From Muribaculaceae bacterium Zag1 (lineage in GTDB: Bacteria; Bacteroidota; Bacteroidia; Bacteroidales; Muribaculaceae): a stretch of 40,361 nt of DNA. Each line of letters begins with the position of its first letter. Within the stretch, counting starts at the first letter, position 1. The stretch is taken from assembly GCA_002633115.1 (NCBI GenBank), contig NWBJ01000076.1, positions 1 through 40,361 on the forward strand, read 5' to 3'. Shown in pieces: positions 16,401 to 25,468 of this stretch. Under the pieces are notes generated by a model that saw only the letters and a program-made list of their open reading frames with translations, had not been told where the DNA came from and did not search any database. Position numbers and translations under genes: made by a program.

Positions 16401-17447
16401 ATGAAACATTATCTAATACCCCTATTAGGATTGGGCGCAGCTCTGGCCTGTTCAAGCTGCCAGACTCAGACTGCCAAGGCCCAACCCCTGCCGCAACAAC
16501 CAGTCAATCGCGCCGACCAGGTGGAAATCTCCACTTACGACTATGCTATCAAGGGCAACGACACCCTTAAGATCGATATCTATTTGCATCCAGAATATAA
16601 AGATGCCGAGAATCTGCCGGTGATGCTGTATGTGCATGGCGGAGGCTTCTCGATGGGCAGCCGCAAGAATGCCGCTCAGGAGGTGTTCCTGCGCCACTTT
16701 GCCGAGCAGGGCTTCCTCGCCGCCTCGATGGATTATCGCTTGGGATTCGCCGAGGGCAATCCTTATAATATAGCCAGCCTAAGCGATGCCGAGCGTCTCG
16801 CCACCACCGACATGGCTGATGCCACTTGCTACATCCTTGACAATTTCAAGGTCGACCGCAATCGCGTGCTCGCATCGGGCGGCAGCGCCGGCGGCATGAC
16901 CATCATGCAGATGGAATACGACTTGTGCAACGATGAGCCTTATCTTCAAGGCAAGCTCCCCGAGGGATTCAACTACGCCGGCTTGATTCCGGCTGCCGGC
17001 GCTATCACAGTGCCTGGCGGACAAGAACTCAAATGGGCAAAGACCCCGTGTCCAGCCCTGTTTATGGCTGGCGGCAGCGATGTGACGGTGCCAACCGGCT
17101 CGGGCGAATGTCTCGGCATGATCGTAAAAGGCATCCACGAAATGGACAAGAGCTACGCCGCTATGGATGTGCCCCACTGGACATATATCGAGAAGGGCGC
17201 CGACCATATCGTGGCTATGACTCACCTCACCAACAATCTCGAGGAGGCTGACAAATTCTACCGCTCGTATGTGGTAGACGGCAAAAAATCGTCAGCTTAC
17301 ACCGAATGGGCAGATGCCGAACCCGGAAGCATGTCGGATGTGATGATGATGGTCAAGTTCGCCCCTCTCTATATTTTAGGTTACGACAAATACATGCATG
17401 AAATCGACTGGGGCAACCTCGACAAGCCCACCGATATCGTGTACTAA
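16401..17447 (+). CDS. Alpha/beta-hydrolase esterase lipoprotein
   Basis: A 348-residue exported lipoprotein; the signal LGAALACSSCQTQ has Cys at 17 and 20, of which Cys20 is the likely lipidated one. The oxyanion motif is YVHGGGFSMGS, the nucleophile Ser162 lies in ASGGSAGGM, and C-terminal Asp/His candidates are in FMAGGSDVT and GADHIVAM. It resembles hormone-sensitive-lipase-type or BD-FAE-like carbohydrate esterases. In this setting it may remove acetyl or other ester groups from an imported or surface glycan, but the acyl group is not predictable. The GH2 gene follows after 23 bp, so they form an operon driven from the divergent region shared with susC. Confidence 0.85.
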   Translation: MKHYLIPLLGLGAALACSSCQTQTAKAQPLPQQPVNRADQVEISTYDYAIKGNDTLKIDIYLHPEYKDAENLPVMLYVHGGGFSMGSRKNAAQEVFLRHFAEQGFLAASMDYRLGFAEGNPYNIASLSDAERLATTDMADATCYILDNFKVDRNRVLASGGSAGGMTIMQMEYDLCNDEPYLQGKLPEGFNYAGLIPAAGAITVPGGQELKWAKTPCPALFMAGGSDVTVPTGSGECLGMIVKGIHEMDKSYAAMDVPHWTYIEKGADHIVAMTHLTNNLEEADKFYRSYVVDGKKSSAYTEWADAEPGSMSDVMMMVKFAPLYILGYDKYMHEIDWGNLDKPTDIVY

Positions 17448-17470
17448 CCCCTTTCCCCTCCTCTGTAAGT

Positions 17471-19948
17471 ATGGAACCCATGAATAGGATAGGATTCATG
17501 ATAAGCGTGTTGGCGGCCGCTTGCTGCCAGCATGCTTTTGCCCAACGCGATATCCTCTTTTCGCAGGGCTGGGAGTTTGGCCGTGGCGCGGCCGAACCCA
17601 TAATCTGGACCCCCGTAGACCTGCCTCACGATTTCAGCATGATGCCAGCCTACAGCGATTCGGCTCTGTGCGTTGGCCCATTCTCAACCACATCTGAGGG
17701 CAAAAACCACACGGGCTACACCAAGGGTGGCACCGGGTGGTATCGCAAGCATTTTGCCATTTCGCCCTCAAATGCCGACAAGAGCGTGATCATCGACTTC
17801 GATGGCGCGTATATGGAGACCACCGTATGGATCAACGGTTCAAAAGCCATTGAGCATAAGTATGGCTATACGCCATTCTGCATCGATGCCACACCGTATC
17901 TCAACGCTCCTGGCGAGGACAACCTGATAATGGTGCGCGTTGACAATATCGGAGCCAATAGCCGCTGGTACTCTGGCTCGGGCATCTACCGCAATGTGAG
18001 GATGCACTTGGTGCCAAAGGCTCGTCTGGCGCAGTGGGGCGTAAGCGTCACCACGCCAAATATGCGCAAGGATGATGCTCAGGTCAACATCGACATCTCT
18101 CTCATCAACGAGACTGGACAGGAGCTCGATGCCAATCTCGACATTAAGATTCTTGACAACAAGGGCGCTTTGGTGACTTTCCTGAAAAAACCGACCCGCT
18201 TGCAACCGGGCACGAGCCCGCAGACCATGACCCTGCGCGTGCACCAGCCTTCGTTGTGGTCGGTGGATACCCCTACTCTCTACTCGGCTATGGTCACCGT
18301 TGAGACCGCTGAAGGCAAAGACACCTATATCCAGCCTTTCGGATTCCGCAAGATTGAATATTCGGCTGAAAAAGGTTTCCTGATCAATGGCACGCCTACA
18401 TTGCTGCGCGGCGGTTGTCTCCATCACGACAACGGTTTCCTCGGGGCCGCAGCCATCAAGGCCGCTGAGGTGAGACGCGTAAAACTGATGAAGGAGAATG
18501 GCTACAATGCCATCCGCTGCAGCCACAATCCTCCATCGCGTGAGTTCCTCGAGGCTTGCGACAGCTTGGGCATGCTCGTGATTGACGAGTTTGTGGATAT
18601 GTGGCATCACTACAAAAATCCCAACGACTATGCCCAATATTTCAAGGACTATTGGCGCGGCGACTTGGAGAGCATGCTCTTGCGCGACCGCAACCACCCG
18701 AGCATAGTGATGTGGAGCATTGGCAATGAGATACCAGCCTCCTCGACCGACGAGATTAGCGAGACAGCCCAGGAGATGAGAGAATTTATACATCAGTACG
18801 ACACCACCCGGCCTATCACTCAAGGAGTGCCGAGCTTCTTGGCGCTTGGCGGCTGGGCCAAGTCGGCACCGTATTTCTCCAACCTCGACATTTGCGGCTA
18901 CAATTACTTGGCCGACAAATATGTGCCCGACCATGAGCAGTACCCCGACCGCATAATGTACGCCTCTGAGTCATATCCACGCGATGCCTACAAGCATTGG
19001 CGCGCCGTTGAGGACCATCCCTGGGTGATTGGCGACTTTGTATGGACCGCGATGGATTATATCGGTGAGGTGGCAGTGGGACATTCGCAATATGTCGATG
19101 AGCTGAATCAGCGCCCCGGGCTGCAAGACCGCGACGGACTGCCCGAAGGCACTCAGCCCGAACATCTTTTCGACCTGATGAATTCTATGGCTCCCGACAA
19201 ATGGCCCCTCTATCAATCGGGTTGCGGCGACATCGACATCATTGGCCATAAGAAATCTCAAGGCTTGTACCGCGATGTGCTGTGGGGCAACTCGCCAATC
19301 GAGATGGTTGTGCACGAGCCCGTACCAGAAGGTAAGATTGAAGAGGTGACTGGCTGGGGCTGGCCGCGCGAACTCAAGTCGTGGAATTGGGAAGGCTCTG
19401 AGGGTCGCCCCCTGCAGGTGCATGTCTTCTCATCGGCTCCGCGCATCCGCTTGCTGCTCAATGGTGAGCAGATTGATGAGCGCCCTTGCGGCGAGGCTAT
19501 GATCACGGCGTTTGACGTGACTTACCAGCCTGGCGAATTAAAAGCGCAAGCCATCGATGCCGAGGGCGCAATCGTGGGCGAGACGGTGCTGACCACCCAC
19601 AGCCGCCCGACTAAGATCCAGCTCAATCCCGACCAAGCCACAGTCACTGCCGACCGCAACGATTTGGTATTCATCGATATCTCTCTGCTCGATGATAAAG
19701 GGAATCTCACAGTAGCCAACGACGAACTGTGTCATATATCAATTGATGGCGAAGGCGAGTTGGTGGCTTCGGGAAATGCCGACATCCTGGGCATGGCCGA
19801 TGTCAACCAGCCATCAGTGCACACCTATCGCGGCCGAGCACAAGCCATTGTGCGCCCATTCGCCAAGAAGGGTCAGATATCAGTCAAGGTCTCATCGCCA
19901 GGGCTCCCAACCTCTACGCTGACTATCCCAGTGATGAGCGTTGAGTAA
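17471..19948 (+). CDS. Glycoside hydrolase family 2 enzyme (beta-galactosidase-like)
   Basis: An 825-residue secreted GH2 protein. The sugar-binding jelly-roll (about 70-200, with YRKHF and WINGSKAIEHKYGYTPF) is followed by the immunoglobulin-like domain and the TIM barrel. The acid/base is Glu420 in MWSIGNEI and the nucleophile probably Glu500 in YASESYPRD. The C-terminal part contains a DUF4982-type beta domain (VHVFSSAPRIRLLLNGEQ) and a GH2_C5-type domain. This layout is common in Bacteroidales PUL beta-galactosidases, but beta-glucuronidase or another beta-glycosidase activity is possible. ATG 17480 (MNRIGF) may be the actual start; the signal peptide ends near AFAQ. It is in operon with the esterase. 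Confidence 0.9.
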   Translation: MEPMNRIGFMISVLAAACCQHAFAQRDILFSQGWEFGRGAAEPIIWTPVDLPHDFSMMPAYSDSALCVGPFSTTSEGKNHTGYTKGGTGWYRKHFAISPSNADKSVIIDFDGAYMETTVWINGSKAIEHKYGYTPFCIDATPYLNAPGEDNLIMVRVDNIGANSRWYSGSGIYRNVRMHLVPKARLAQWGVSVTTPNMRKDDAQVNIDISLINETGQELDANLDIKILDNKGALVTFLKKPTRLQPGTSPQTMTLRVHQPSLWSVDTPTLYSAMVTVETAEGKDTYIQPFGFRKIEYSAEKGFLINGTPTLLRGGCLHHDNGFLGAAAIKAAEVRRVKLMKENGYNAIRCSHNPPSREFLEACDSLGMLVIDEFVDMWHHYKNPNDYAQYFKDYWRGDLESMLLRDRNHPSIVMWSIGNEIPASSTDEISETAQEMREFIHQYDTTRPITQGVPSFLALGGWAKSAPYFSNLDICGYNYLADKYVPDHEQYPDRIMYASESYPRDAYKHWRAVEDHPWVIGDFVWTAMDYIGEVAVGHSQYVDELNQRPGLQDRDGLPEGTQPEHLFDLMNSMAPDKWPLYQSGCGDIDIIGHKKSQGLYRDVLWGNSPIEMVVHEPVPEGKIEEVTGWGWPRELKSWNWEGSEGRPLQVHVFSSAPRIRLLLNGEQIDERPCGEAMITAFDVTYQPGELKAQAIDAEGAIVGETVLTTHSRPTKIQLNPDQATVTADRNDLVFIDISLLDDKGNLTVANDELCHISIDGEGELVASGNADILGMADVNQPSVHTYRGRAQAIVRPFAKKGQISVKVSSPGLPTSTLTIPVMSVE

Positions 19949-19993
19949 CGTTTGGCCTAATAAAAGATAGAATTGGATACAAATCACAGGTCT

Positions 19994-20026
19994 GAAAGTG
20001 TGGAATTTTGGAGATTCCACACTTTC
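19994..20026 (+). terminator. Terminator of the esterase-GH2 operon
   Basis: Perfect 12-bp arms GAAAGTGTGGAA / TTCCACACTTTC (19994-20005, 20015-20026) with a 9-nt loop, followed by TTTTGT. It separates the operon from the AraC promoter. Confidence 0.8.
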
Positions 20027-20037
20027 TTTTGTATTTG

Positions 20038-20065
20038 GTTGAAAAAATTTAGTATCTTTGCGGTG
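20038..20065 (+). promoter_or_regulatory. Promoter of the AraC-family gene
   Basis: TATCTTTG (20053-20060) is an exact -7 box. The 28-bp block from GTTGAAAAAATT through CTTTGCGGTG agrees at 26 of 28 positions with the block at 31463-31490 in front of the TPR-HTH gene. Confidence 0.65.
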
Positions 20066-20115
20066 CCAATGGATTTTTGCTCACCAATCGCTAATCGCAT
20101 TTTCATCCTCGACCC

Positions 20116-21045
20116 ATGAAAAAAAGCTATACAAAAGTTGATTATTCTACCCTTAAGGAACAGGGTGAGGTGGCTTCTTTGCCCAACAAGATTACCCTCC
20201 ACGATAATATTTGCCAATACGTCGATGTGAAGAGAACCTCAAAGACCTATCTTGGCATGCCTCTGCGCATTGAGGGGGTCACTATTTTCTTGTTTTGCCT
20301 CAGGGGTGAGATCAATATCAAGCTAAGCTTTAAGGACTATACTCTACGCAAAAACGACATTTTCATCGTGCAGAGCGGACAGCTTGGCGAGTTTCACGGC
20401 ATGAGCGATGATGTGCAATTTTTCATCATATTTGTTCACAATGAATTTTGCGAACCCTTGACCCAGGCCACCAATAGCTCTAAGGTTCAAGACCTGATGT
20501 TCCGAGGCCCCTACCATTCATGTTCGGCTGAGAATATGGAGGAGATTTACACTGTCTACAAATACATCCTCAACAAGATACGCGGCAATTACCGCTACAA
20601 GGAGGATGTCATCAAGGGCTATCTCCACGCCATGCTCCACAACATCTACTCTTGGTCGGCCCAGGAAGAAGAGCAGGAGCAGAAATTGGAAAAGTCGAAT
20701 GTCAACGAAGACAATGAGGGCACCAAGCGCCACATGGAGCTGTACAACCGATTCATCGAATTGGTGCAGAAACATTTTGCGCAGGAGCACAAGATCGGTT
20801 TCTATGCCGACAAGCTGTGCATCACGCCTAAATACATGTCTCAAATCATCTACAAGGTGAGCGGACGATTTGCCAAGGATTTCATCCGCGACAGTCTTGT
20901 CATCGAGGCCAAGGTGCTACTAAAAAGCGGCATGCCTATACAGGATGTCGCTTATGAGTTGAATTTCAATAGTCCCACCTTCTTCAGCCGATTCTTCAAG
21001 GAGGCAACCGGCTCTACGCCGTTTGATTACCAGAATGATCGTTAA
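20116..21045 (+). CDS. AraC-family transcriptional regulator with N-terminal cupin
   Basis: A 309-residue cytoplasmic regulator. Residues about 35-150 look like a ligand-binding cupin (IFLFCLRGEINI, YTLRKNDIFIV, LGEFHGMSDD). The C-terminal AraC HTH pair spans about 205-305, with KLCITPKYMSQIIYKVSG as the first and VAYELNFNSPTFFSRFFKEATGSTPFDYQ as the second, the latter being the conserved signature helix in AraC proteins (18-20 residues quoted in outline only). It is placed between the two PUL clusters and on the same strand as the upstream GH2; it probably controls one or both. The inducing ligand is unknown. ATG 20116 follows a 50-nt leader after the -7 box. Confidence 0.92.
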   Translation: MKKSYTKVDYSTLKEQGEVASLPNKITLHDNICQYVDVKRTSKTYLGMPLRIEGVTIFLFCLRGEINIKLSFKDYTLRKNDIFIVQSGQLGEFHGMSDDVQFFIIFVHNEFCEPLTQATNSSKVQDLMFRGPYHSCSAENMEEIYTVYKYILNKIRGNYRYKEDVIKGYLHAMLHNIYSWSAQEEEQEQKLEKSNVNEDNEGTKRHMELYNRFIELVQKHFAQEHKIGFYADKLCITPKYMSQIIYKVSGRFAKDFIRDSLVIEAKVLLKSGMPIQDVAYELNFNSPTFFSRFFKEATGSTPFDYQNDR

Positions 21046-21078
21046 CGAGTGGTACCCTTCATTATTCTGAGAAAAAAC

Positions 21079-21114
21079 AGGGTCAATTGTCGAAGATCTT
21101 CGGCAACTGACCCT
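21079..21114. terminator. Bidirectional hairpin between AraC and the GH2 gene
   Basis: A 36-nt near-perfect palindrome, AGGGTCA...TGACCCT, with only two wobble positions. On the minus strand a run of T follows it (complement of AAAAAACAGGG at 21073-21082), so it is best as a terminator for the leftward GH2 transcript and may stop AraC transcripts too. Confidence 0.65.
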
Positions 21115-21300
21115 AACTATATTACTACTATCCTACCCCCCTTTATTTAATCATTAGCGGTGAAACATTCACCCAAGAGTTAAACTTTTAACATTTTTGT
21201 ATAACCTGCCTCATGCTCAATGCGTTGTAGTTGTATAACAGTCTTATAACCGCAAAATAATGGGTATGTGGTAGCAGACAAGAAATGCAAGAATTTTGAA

Positions 21301-23727
21301 TTAACTCGATGTTAAAGCACAAGTGGCTGTCAAGCCATTTGAAGAGCTAATATTCAATGTCACTGTCCCCGACTCTTGGGTGGAGCGAAGGATGACAGTG
21401 GCTCGTCCTTGATAGAGGCAGCGTTGATTGCCTGTAGAGAGCTCGTCGCTTGTCATATCTCCATTGATGACGCCTACGATTTGGGCAGGACCTTCCACTT
21501 TGAATGTAAGGAGATCTTTTGCGTCAGGCACGCAGCGTTCATGGCTGTCTGTGGCAATGATATCAATATGTTGTAAGTCGAGGCCATCGGCCTTCCAATT
21601 GGAATTGTCGGCCTTAGTAATCAATTGAGTTGCCACCCCAGAAGTCTCAATCTTGTGAGTGGCGACTCTCAGACCATTGCTATAAGCGACGGCCTCGATG
21701 GCTCCTGGAGAGTAGGGGATGGAATCCCATTGTATGCGGTTGCGCTTTTTGGGATTGGATATTTCGTTGGGTTTTCTGCCAAGAGATTTGCCATTAAGAA
21801 GGAGTTCTACCTCATCGGCGTTGGTGTAGGTGAAGAGCGTAAGAGGGGTACCTGGCTTTCGATTCCAATGGTCGCTCAGGCGCTTGGTGCCCACCTTGAC
21901 GTCATTCCACTCAGCATCATCATCGCTGTCAACGATGCCGATATGTACCAGCGGCTCTTTGGGACAGAAGATGCTCTTCAGGAAATAAGCTGTCGGCTTT
22001 GGCTGCAGAGAGATATCAAACACTCCTTGCATCCAACCCTTGGCCGGCCACCCCAGGGATTCGCCAAGGTAGTCGATCATGCCCCAATAAGCAAGACCTA
22101 CCACACGGTCTAAGTCCATTTCATAGAAATTCGGGCCCATGGCCGAGGTGTTGGCCTCGCTCTGATAAAAAATCATCCAAGGGAAGCGTCGGCTGTCGCC
22201 AGGGAAATACATATAGCGATAGTTGTAGGCCGCAATATCAGTTTGCAACGCCAAGGGAGCTGGCAGTGAATCAGTGGAGAGGTCGCGGCCGCGAGGGTGC
22301 ATGGCTACGGTCACTGGCCGGGTAGTGTCAAAGCGCTCGAGCAAGGTCTTTTGCAGCTTATAGGGGGTCACTCCCCAATCGCCGTAAGGGAGATTGCTCA
22401 GCAATTGGAGCTCATTGCCCAGGCTCCACATCACTACCGATGGATGATTGCGGTCTCGCTTTATCCATTCTGGCACATCATTGGGCCACTGCTCCATCCA
22501 ATCGCGTCGGCCTCCGGCGTATTGCTTAAGCCATTTGTCATAGAGCTCATCCACCACCAGAATGCCGTTGCGGTCACACAGGTTGAGAAACTCTTCGCTA
22601 TATGGATTGTGAGACGTGCGTATATGGTTGAATCCAAACTCTTTTAGCAATTCAATGCGCTTCTCAATGGCTCGGGGATAAGCCGCAGCGCCCAAGGCTC
22701 CGAGGGTGTGATGGTTGGCTATGCCCTTGAGCAGGAGCTTTTGTCCATTGAGCTTAAATCCAAATTCAGGCGAGTATTCGATTTTGCGCACACCAAATTC
22801 TGTGTTTGCCTCGTCAACTACGCTTCCATCGTCGGAGAGAAGCTGCATGCTGAGCCGATACAGGTGAGGAGTATCGCAATCCCACAGACGCGGATTGTCA
22901 ATAGTCACAGTATCGACTATGTATTCGCGAGTCTTCTGCCGGCGATCGAACGGGAGCTTTTCCTGACCTTTAAACACTATTTGCCCGTCAGCGTCAACTA
23001 TGCTGGTGCTTACGCTTAAGGATTCGCCCTTGTATCGACCGGCATGGATTGCGGCTTGTATAATTGCAGTGGCTTGGTCAGCAGTGACCTCTGGAGTCGT
23101 GACGTAGATAGGATGACGCTCAAAATACATGTCCCGATCGGTGACTACCAGATTGACATCGCGATAGAGGCCGCCACCGGTATACCAACGCGAGTTTTCG
23201 GGGCTCCCGGTATCAGCATTGACAGCGATAATGTTGGTCTGGCCATAGCGCAGGCGGTCGGTGATGTCGAGCTCAAAGCCCAGATAACCGTAATCAGTAC
23301 CACCAATCAGCTCGCCATTGAAATAGACATCGCCAGTGAGCATAATACCCTCGAAGTCGAGCAACACTCTGCGGCCTTTCCAAGCTGGATCAGCCACCAA
23401 CCCTCGTCGATACCATCCGCTGCCCATTTCCTTGAAGGCACGAGCACTAAGGCGTGAACTCACATTAGCCACCGGATTATCTTTATCGGCTTTTTCATCG
23501 GCTGCGGGCGCTACCCATGGCTGTGAGATTTGATAGTCGTGGGGCAAATTCACCGGTAACCATTCGCTATCGTCATAAGACACAGCCTCAGCTCCCGGCT
23601 GCTCGCCGTAGGCGAATTTCCAACCGAAATTAAGATTCTCTTTTGTCCTTACATTGGCATCTGAGTCGCTATTGCAGATGCATATAAGGGATAAAACCAA
23701 GAAGGATTTTAATAAACTCGAGTTCAT
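21301..23727 (-). CDS. Glycoside hydrolase family 2 enzyme (beta-galactosidase-like)
   Basis: An 808-residue secreted enzyme with a signal peptide (LVLSLICICNS) and GH2 domains: jelly-roll (about 30-200, with LPHDYQISQPW and GWYRRGL), Ig-like, and TIM barrel. The acid/base is Glu439 in MWSLGNELQ and the nucleophile Glu524 in FYQSEANTS. A DUF4982 domain (FTYTNADEVELLLNGKSLG) and GH2_C5-type tail complete it. It is distinct from the other GH2 gene. As a member of the RG-I gene group it likely removes beta-linked side-chain sugars, galactose being likeliest. It is cotranscribed with the esterase remnant upstream (44-bp gap). Confidence 0.9.
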   Translation of the reverse strand: MNSSLLKSFLVLSLICICNSDSDANVRTKENLNFGWKFAYGEQPGAEAVSYDDSEWLPVNLPHDYQISQPWVAPAADEKADKDNPVANVSSRLSARAFKEMGSGWYRRGLVADPAWKGRRVLLDFEGIMLTGDVYFNGELIGGTDYGYLGFELDITDRLRYGQTNIIAVNADTGSPENSRWYTGGGLYRDVNLVVTDRDMYFERHPIYVTTPEVTADQATAIIQAAIHAGRYKGESLSVSTSIVDADGQIVFKGQEKLPFDRRQKTREYIVDTVTIDNPRLWDCDTPHLYRLSMQLLSDDGSVVDEANTEFGVRKIEYSPEFGFKLNGQKLLLKGIANHHTLGALGAAAYPRAIEKRIELLKEFGFNHIRTSHNPYSEEFLNLCDRNGILVVDELYDKWLKQYAGGRRDWMEQWPNDVPEWIKRDRNHPSVVMWSLGNELQLLSNLPYGDWGVTPYKLQKTLLERFDTTRPVTVAMHPRGRDLSTDSLPAPLALQTDIAAYNYRYMYFPGDSRRFPWMIFYQSEANTSAMGPNFYEMDLDRVVGLAYWGMIDYLGESLGWPAKGWMQGVFDISLQPKPTAYFLKSIFCPKEPLVHIGIVDSDDDAEWNDVKVGTKRLSDHWNRKPGTPLTLFTYTNADEVELLLNGKSLGRKPNEISNPKKRNRIQWDSIPYSPGAIEAVAYSNGLRVATHKIETSGVATQLITKADNSNWKADGLDLQHIDIIATDSHERCVPDAKDLLTFKVEGPAQIVGVINGDMTSDELSTGNQRCLYQGRATVILRSTQESGTVTLNISSSNGLTATCALTSS

Positions 23728-23771
23728 GGCACAGATTTAAGGATTTATTTGAGGAGAATAAAGCAGTAGCG

Positions 23772-24098
23772 TTACAAATTGGCTAAGGTAACCTCGATGT
23801 CATAGTTCGGCTGCCACTTTTGGGATGACCATCGAAATGCATCTCCCCTAAGTCCGGCATCGCTCAAGTCGATAGCATAGACATTGGGCAACTCGCTTGC
23901 CACTCGCATCTGGGCCGCCTCTACCTCAGAGCTGTATTGCTTAGAGTCGTGAGGCACGGTGCCAAAGATGAAGGGAAGAGTCTTGTCGGCATTGGATTGG
24001 CCGGCAGTAATGTACACGCTTGCCGGGGTAGCAGCCGTGGCAACTAAAGCACTAACGACTACAGCGCATTGGAGAAGTAAATGTTTTTGGATTCCCAT
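23772..24098 (-). pseudogene. Internally deleted SASA-type sialate O-acetylesterase (CE) remnant
   Basis: A 108-residue secreted product. It keeps the signal peptide and the family N-terminus ending in YITAGQSNAD, where the nucleophile Ser lies in GQSNA. It then passes directly to LPFIFGTVPHDSKQYSSEVEAAQ and NVYAIDLSDAGLRGDAF, which belong near the C-terminus of intact homologues, so roughly 100 residues of the middle are missing. The expected D-x-x-H motif at the end has no His (DAFRWSSQ). The intact family deacetylates glycans, and this remnant should be inactive. The frame is still open, and the promoter at 24127-24134 is intact, so it now leads the GH2 transcript. Deletion is inferred by comparison with the remembered family layout. 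Confidence 0.65.
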
Positions 24099-24126
24099 GA
24101 TTGGATGATTTGTGGAATTGACATTG

Positions 24127-24134
24127 CAAATTTA
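24127..24134 (-). promoter_or_regulatory. -7 box of the SASA remnant and GH2 unit
   Basis: Minus-strand TAAATTTG matches TAnnTTTG, 29 nt upstream of the start at 24098. It forms a divergent pair with the box at 24264-24271. Confidence 0.5.
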
Positions 24135-24263
24135 CAATAAAAATTTCTGTTTCTATCAGTCAAATTGTCCAATCTGGTGTGTGTTTTTATTCATTGAGCC
24201 AGTTTTGACGGTTTTTACAGACGTAATGAACAATTATTCGAGGCCATATCCACGGATATTTTG

Positions 24264-24271
24264 TAACTTTG
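24264..24271 (+). promoter_or_regulatory. -7 box of the RG-I operon
   Basis: TAACTTTG matches TAnnTTTG, 30 nt upstream of ATG 24302. It probably drives the esterase-RhaM-PL11-GH105-DUF4861-gltA run. Confidence 0.55.
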
Positions 24272-24301
24272 TGCATCGAATAATTCTTAACCCACTTACC
24301 A

Positions 24302-25108
24302 ATGAAAAAAGTCGTATTGTTGATTTTTGCTGTTTTTGTCTCAGTCTGCTACTTAGAAACCGAGGCGCAATCAAGGGTAGTCGAGTTTGACTCGCCTAAG
24401 ATGAAGGTGTTTCTGCCGCCGGCAAATATGACCAATGGCCGCGCTGTTGTGGCATGTCCCGGCGGCGGTTACACACATTTGGCCCAGAATCATGAGGGAT
24501 ACTACTGGGCTCCTTACTTCAACAGTCTGGGATATGCCTACGCTGTGGTGGAATACCGATTCCCTGAAGGCAATCGCGATATCCCTATGGATGATGTGAA
24601 ATGCTGCTTTAAGGCATTTTCCGATAGCGCCGAGGTGTGGAAAATTAATCCCGGTCAGGTGGGCATCATGGGCTCATCTGCTGGTGGCCACTTGGCCTCA
24701 GCGTTAGCCACTCATCCTACTGCCAACTGCAAACCAGCCTTCCAAATCCTGTTTTATCCCGTTATTTCGCTTGAGAATGACATCACCCATGGGGGCACTC
24801 GCCGAGGCTTCCTGGGGGAGAATCCCTCAGAAGAACTGGTGAGCGAATGGTCATCTGACCAAAAAGTCGACTCCGACACTCCTCCAGTCTTCTTGGCTCT
24901 TTGCAGTGACGACAAGGTGGTAAAGCCCATCAACAGTATCCTTTATTATAATGCCTTGGTGGATGCGGGAGTGCCAGTGGCCATGTTTGTGTACCCAACC
25001 GGAGGCCATGGTTGGGGCTACCGCTCCAAATTCAAGCAACATGACCAGATGATTGACGAACTTACCGCTTGGCTCAAGAATCTGAAATTTAACTCCGAAA
25101 AAGAATAA
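24302..25108 (+). CDS. Secreted alpha/beta-hydrolase esterase
   Basis: A 268-residue protein with a signal peptide (AVFVSVCYLETEAQ). The oxyanion region ACPGGGY replaces the more usual HGGG, the nucleophile Ser126 lies in MGSSAGGH, and Asp/His candidates are LCSDDKVV and GGHGWGYR, a complete triad arrangement. It resembles xylan or pectin acetyl esterases of the BD-FAE/Axe group in Bacteroidales PULs. In an RG-I cluster an acetylesterase role for acetylated galacturonate is sensible, though not proven. It begins the rightward operon, 28 bp ahead of the mutarotase gene. Confidence 0.85.
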   Translation: MKKVVLLIFAVFVSVCYLETEAQSRVVEFDSPKMKVFLPPANMTNGRAVVACPGGGYTHLAQNHEGYYWAPYFNSLGYAYAVVEYRFPEGNRDIPMDDVKCCFKAFSDSAEVWKINPGQVGIMGSSAGGHLASALATHPTANCKPAFQILFYPVISLENDITHGGTRRGFLGENPSEELVSEWSSDQKVDSDTPPVFLALCSDDKVVKPINSILYYNALVDAGVPVAMFVYPTGGHGWGYRSKFKQHDQMIDELTAWLKNLKFNSEKE

Positions 25109-25135
25109 GATAAGAAAAAAAGAATAAAAAATATC

Positions 25136-25453
25136 ATGAAAAGATTCGCGTTTAAAATGTACCTAAAACCCGGATGCGAGGCGGAATATGAAAGGCGCCA
25201 CGCTCAATTATGGCCCGAGCTCAAGAAGCAGCTCTCTGAGTCTGGAGTGCGCAACTACTCTATCTTTTGGGACAAGGATACAAATATCCTATTTGGATAT
25301 CAAGAGGTAGAGGGCGAGTCTAACTCACAAGATGCCAAGGCTGCTGATGAGGTGACCCGCAAATGGTGGGACTTCATGGCCGACATCATGGAGGTGAATC
25401 CCGACAATTCGCCTGTTACTGTACCTATTCAAGAAGTTTTTCATCTCGATTAA
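25136..25453 (+). CDS. rhaM: L-rhamnose mutarotase
   Basis: A 105-residue cytoplasmic protein of normal RhaM length. It interconverts the alpha and beta anomers of L-rhamnose to feed isomerase. The known active-site pattern is present: Tyr18 and His22 in YERRHAQLWPEL, and Trp77-Trp78 in RKWWDFMAD, equivalent to the residues described for the E. coli enzyme. It implies that the operon handles rhamnose released from rhamnogalacturonan. No isomerase, kinase, aldolase or permease for rhamnose is in the window. Located between the esterase and PL11 genes with 28- and 15-bp gaps. Confidence 0.95.
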   Translation: MKRFAFKMYLKPGCEAEYERRHAQLWPELKKQLSESGVRNYSIFWDKDTNILFGYQEVEGESNSQDAKAADEVTRKWWDFMADIMEVNPDNSPVTVPIQEVFHLD

Positions 25454-25468
25454 TCCACACGTCGCTTT

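Noticed and set aside
17840-18934. 364-codon open frame opposite the first GH2 gene
   Set aside because: It covers the catalytic part of the GH2 enzyme in antisense, and has no recognisable domain.
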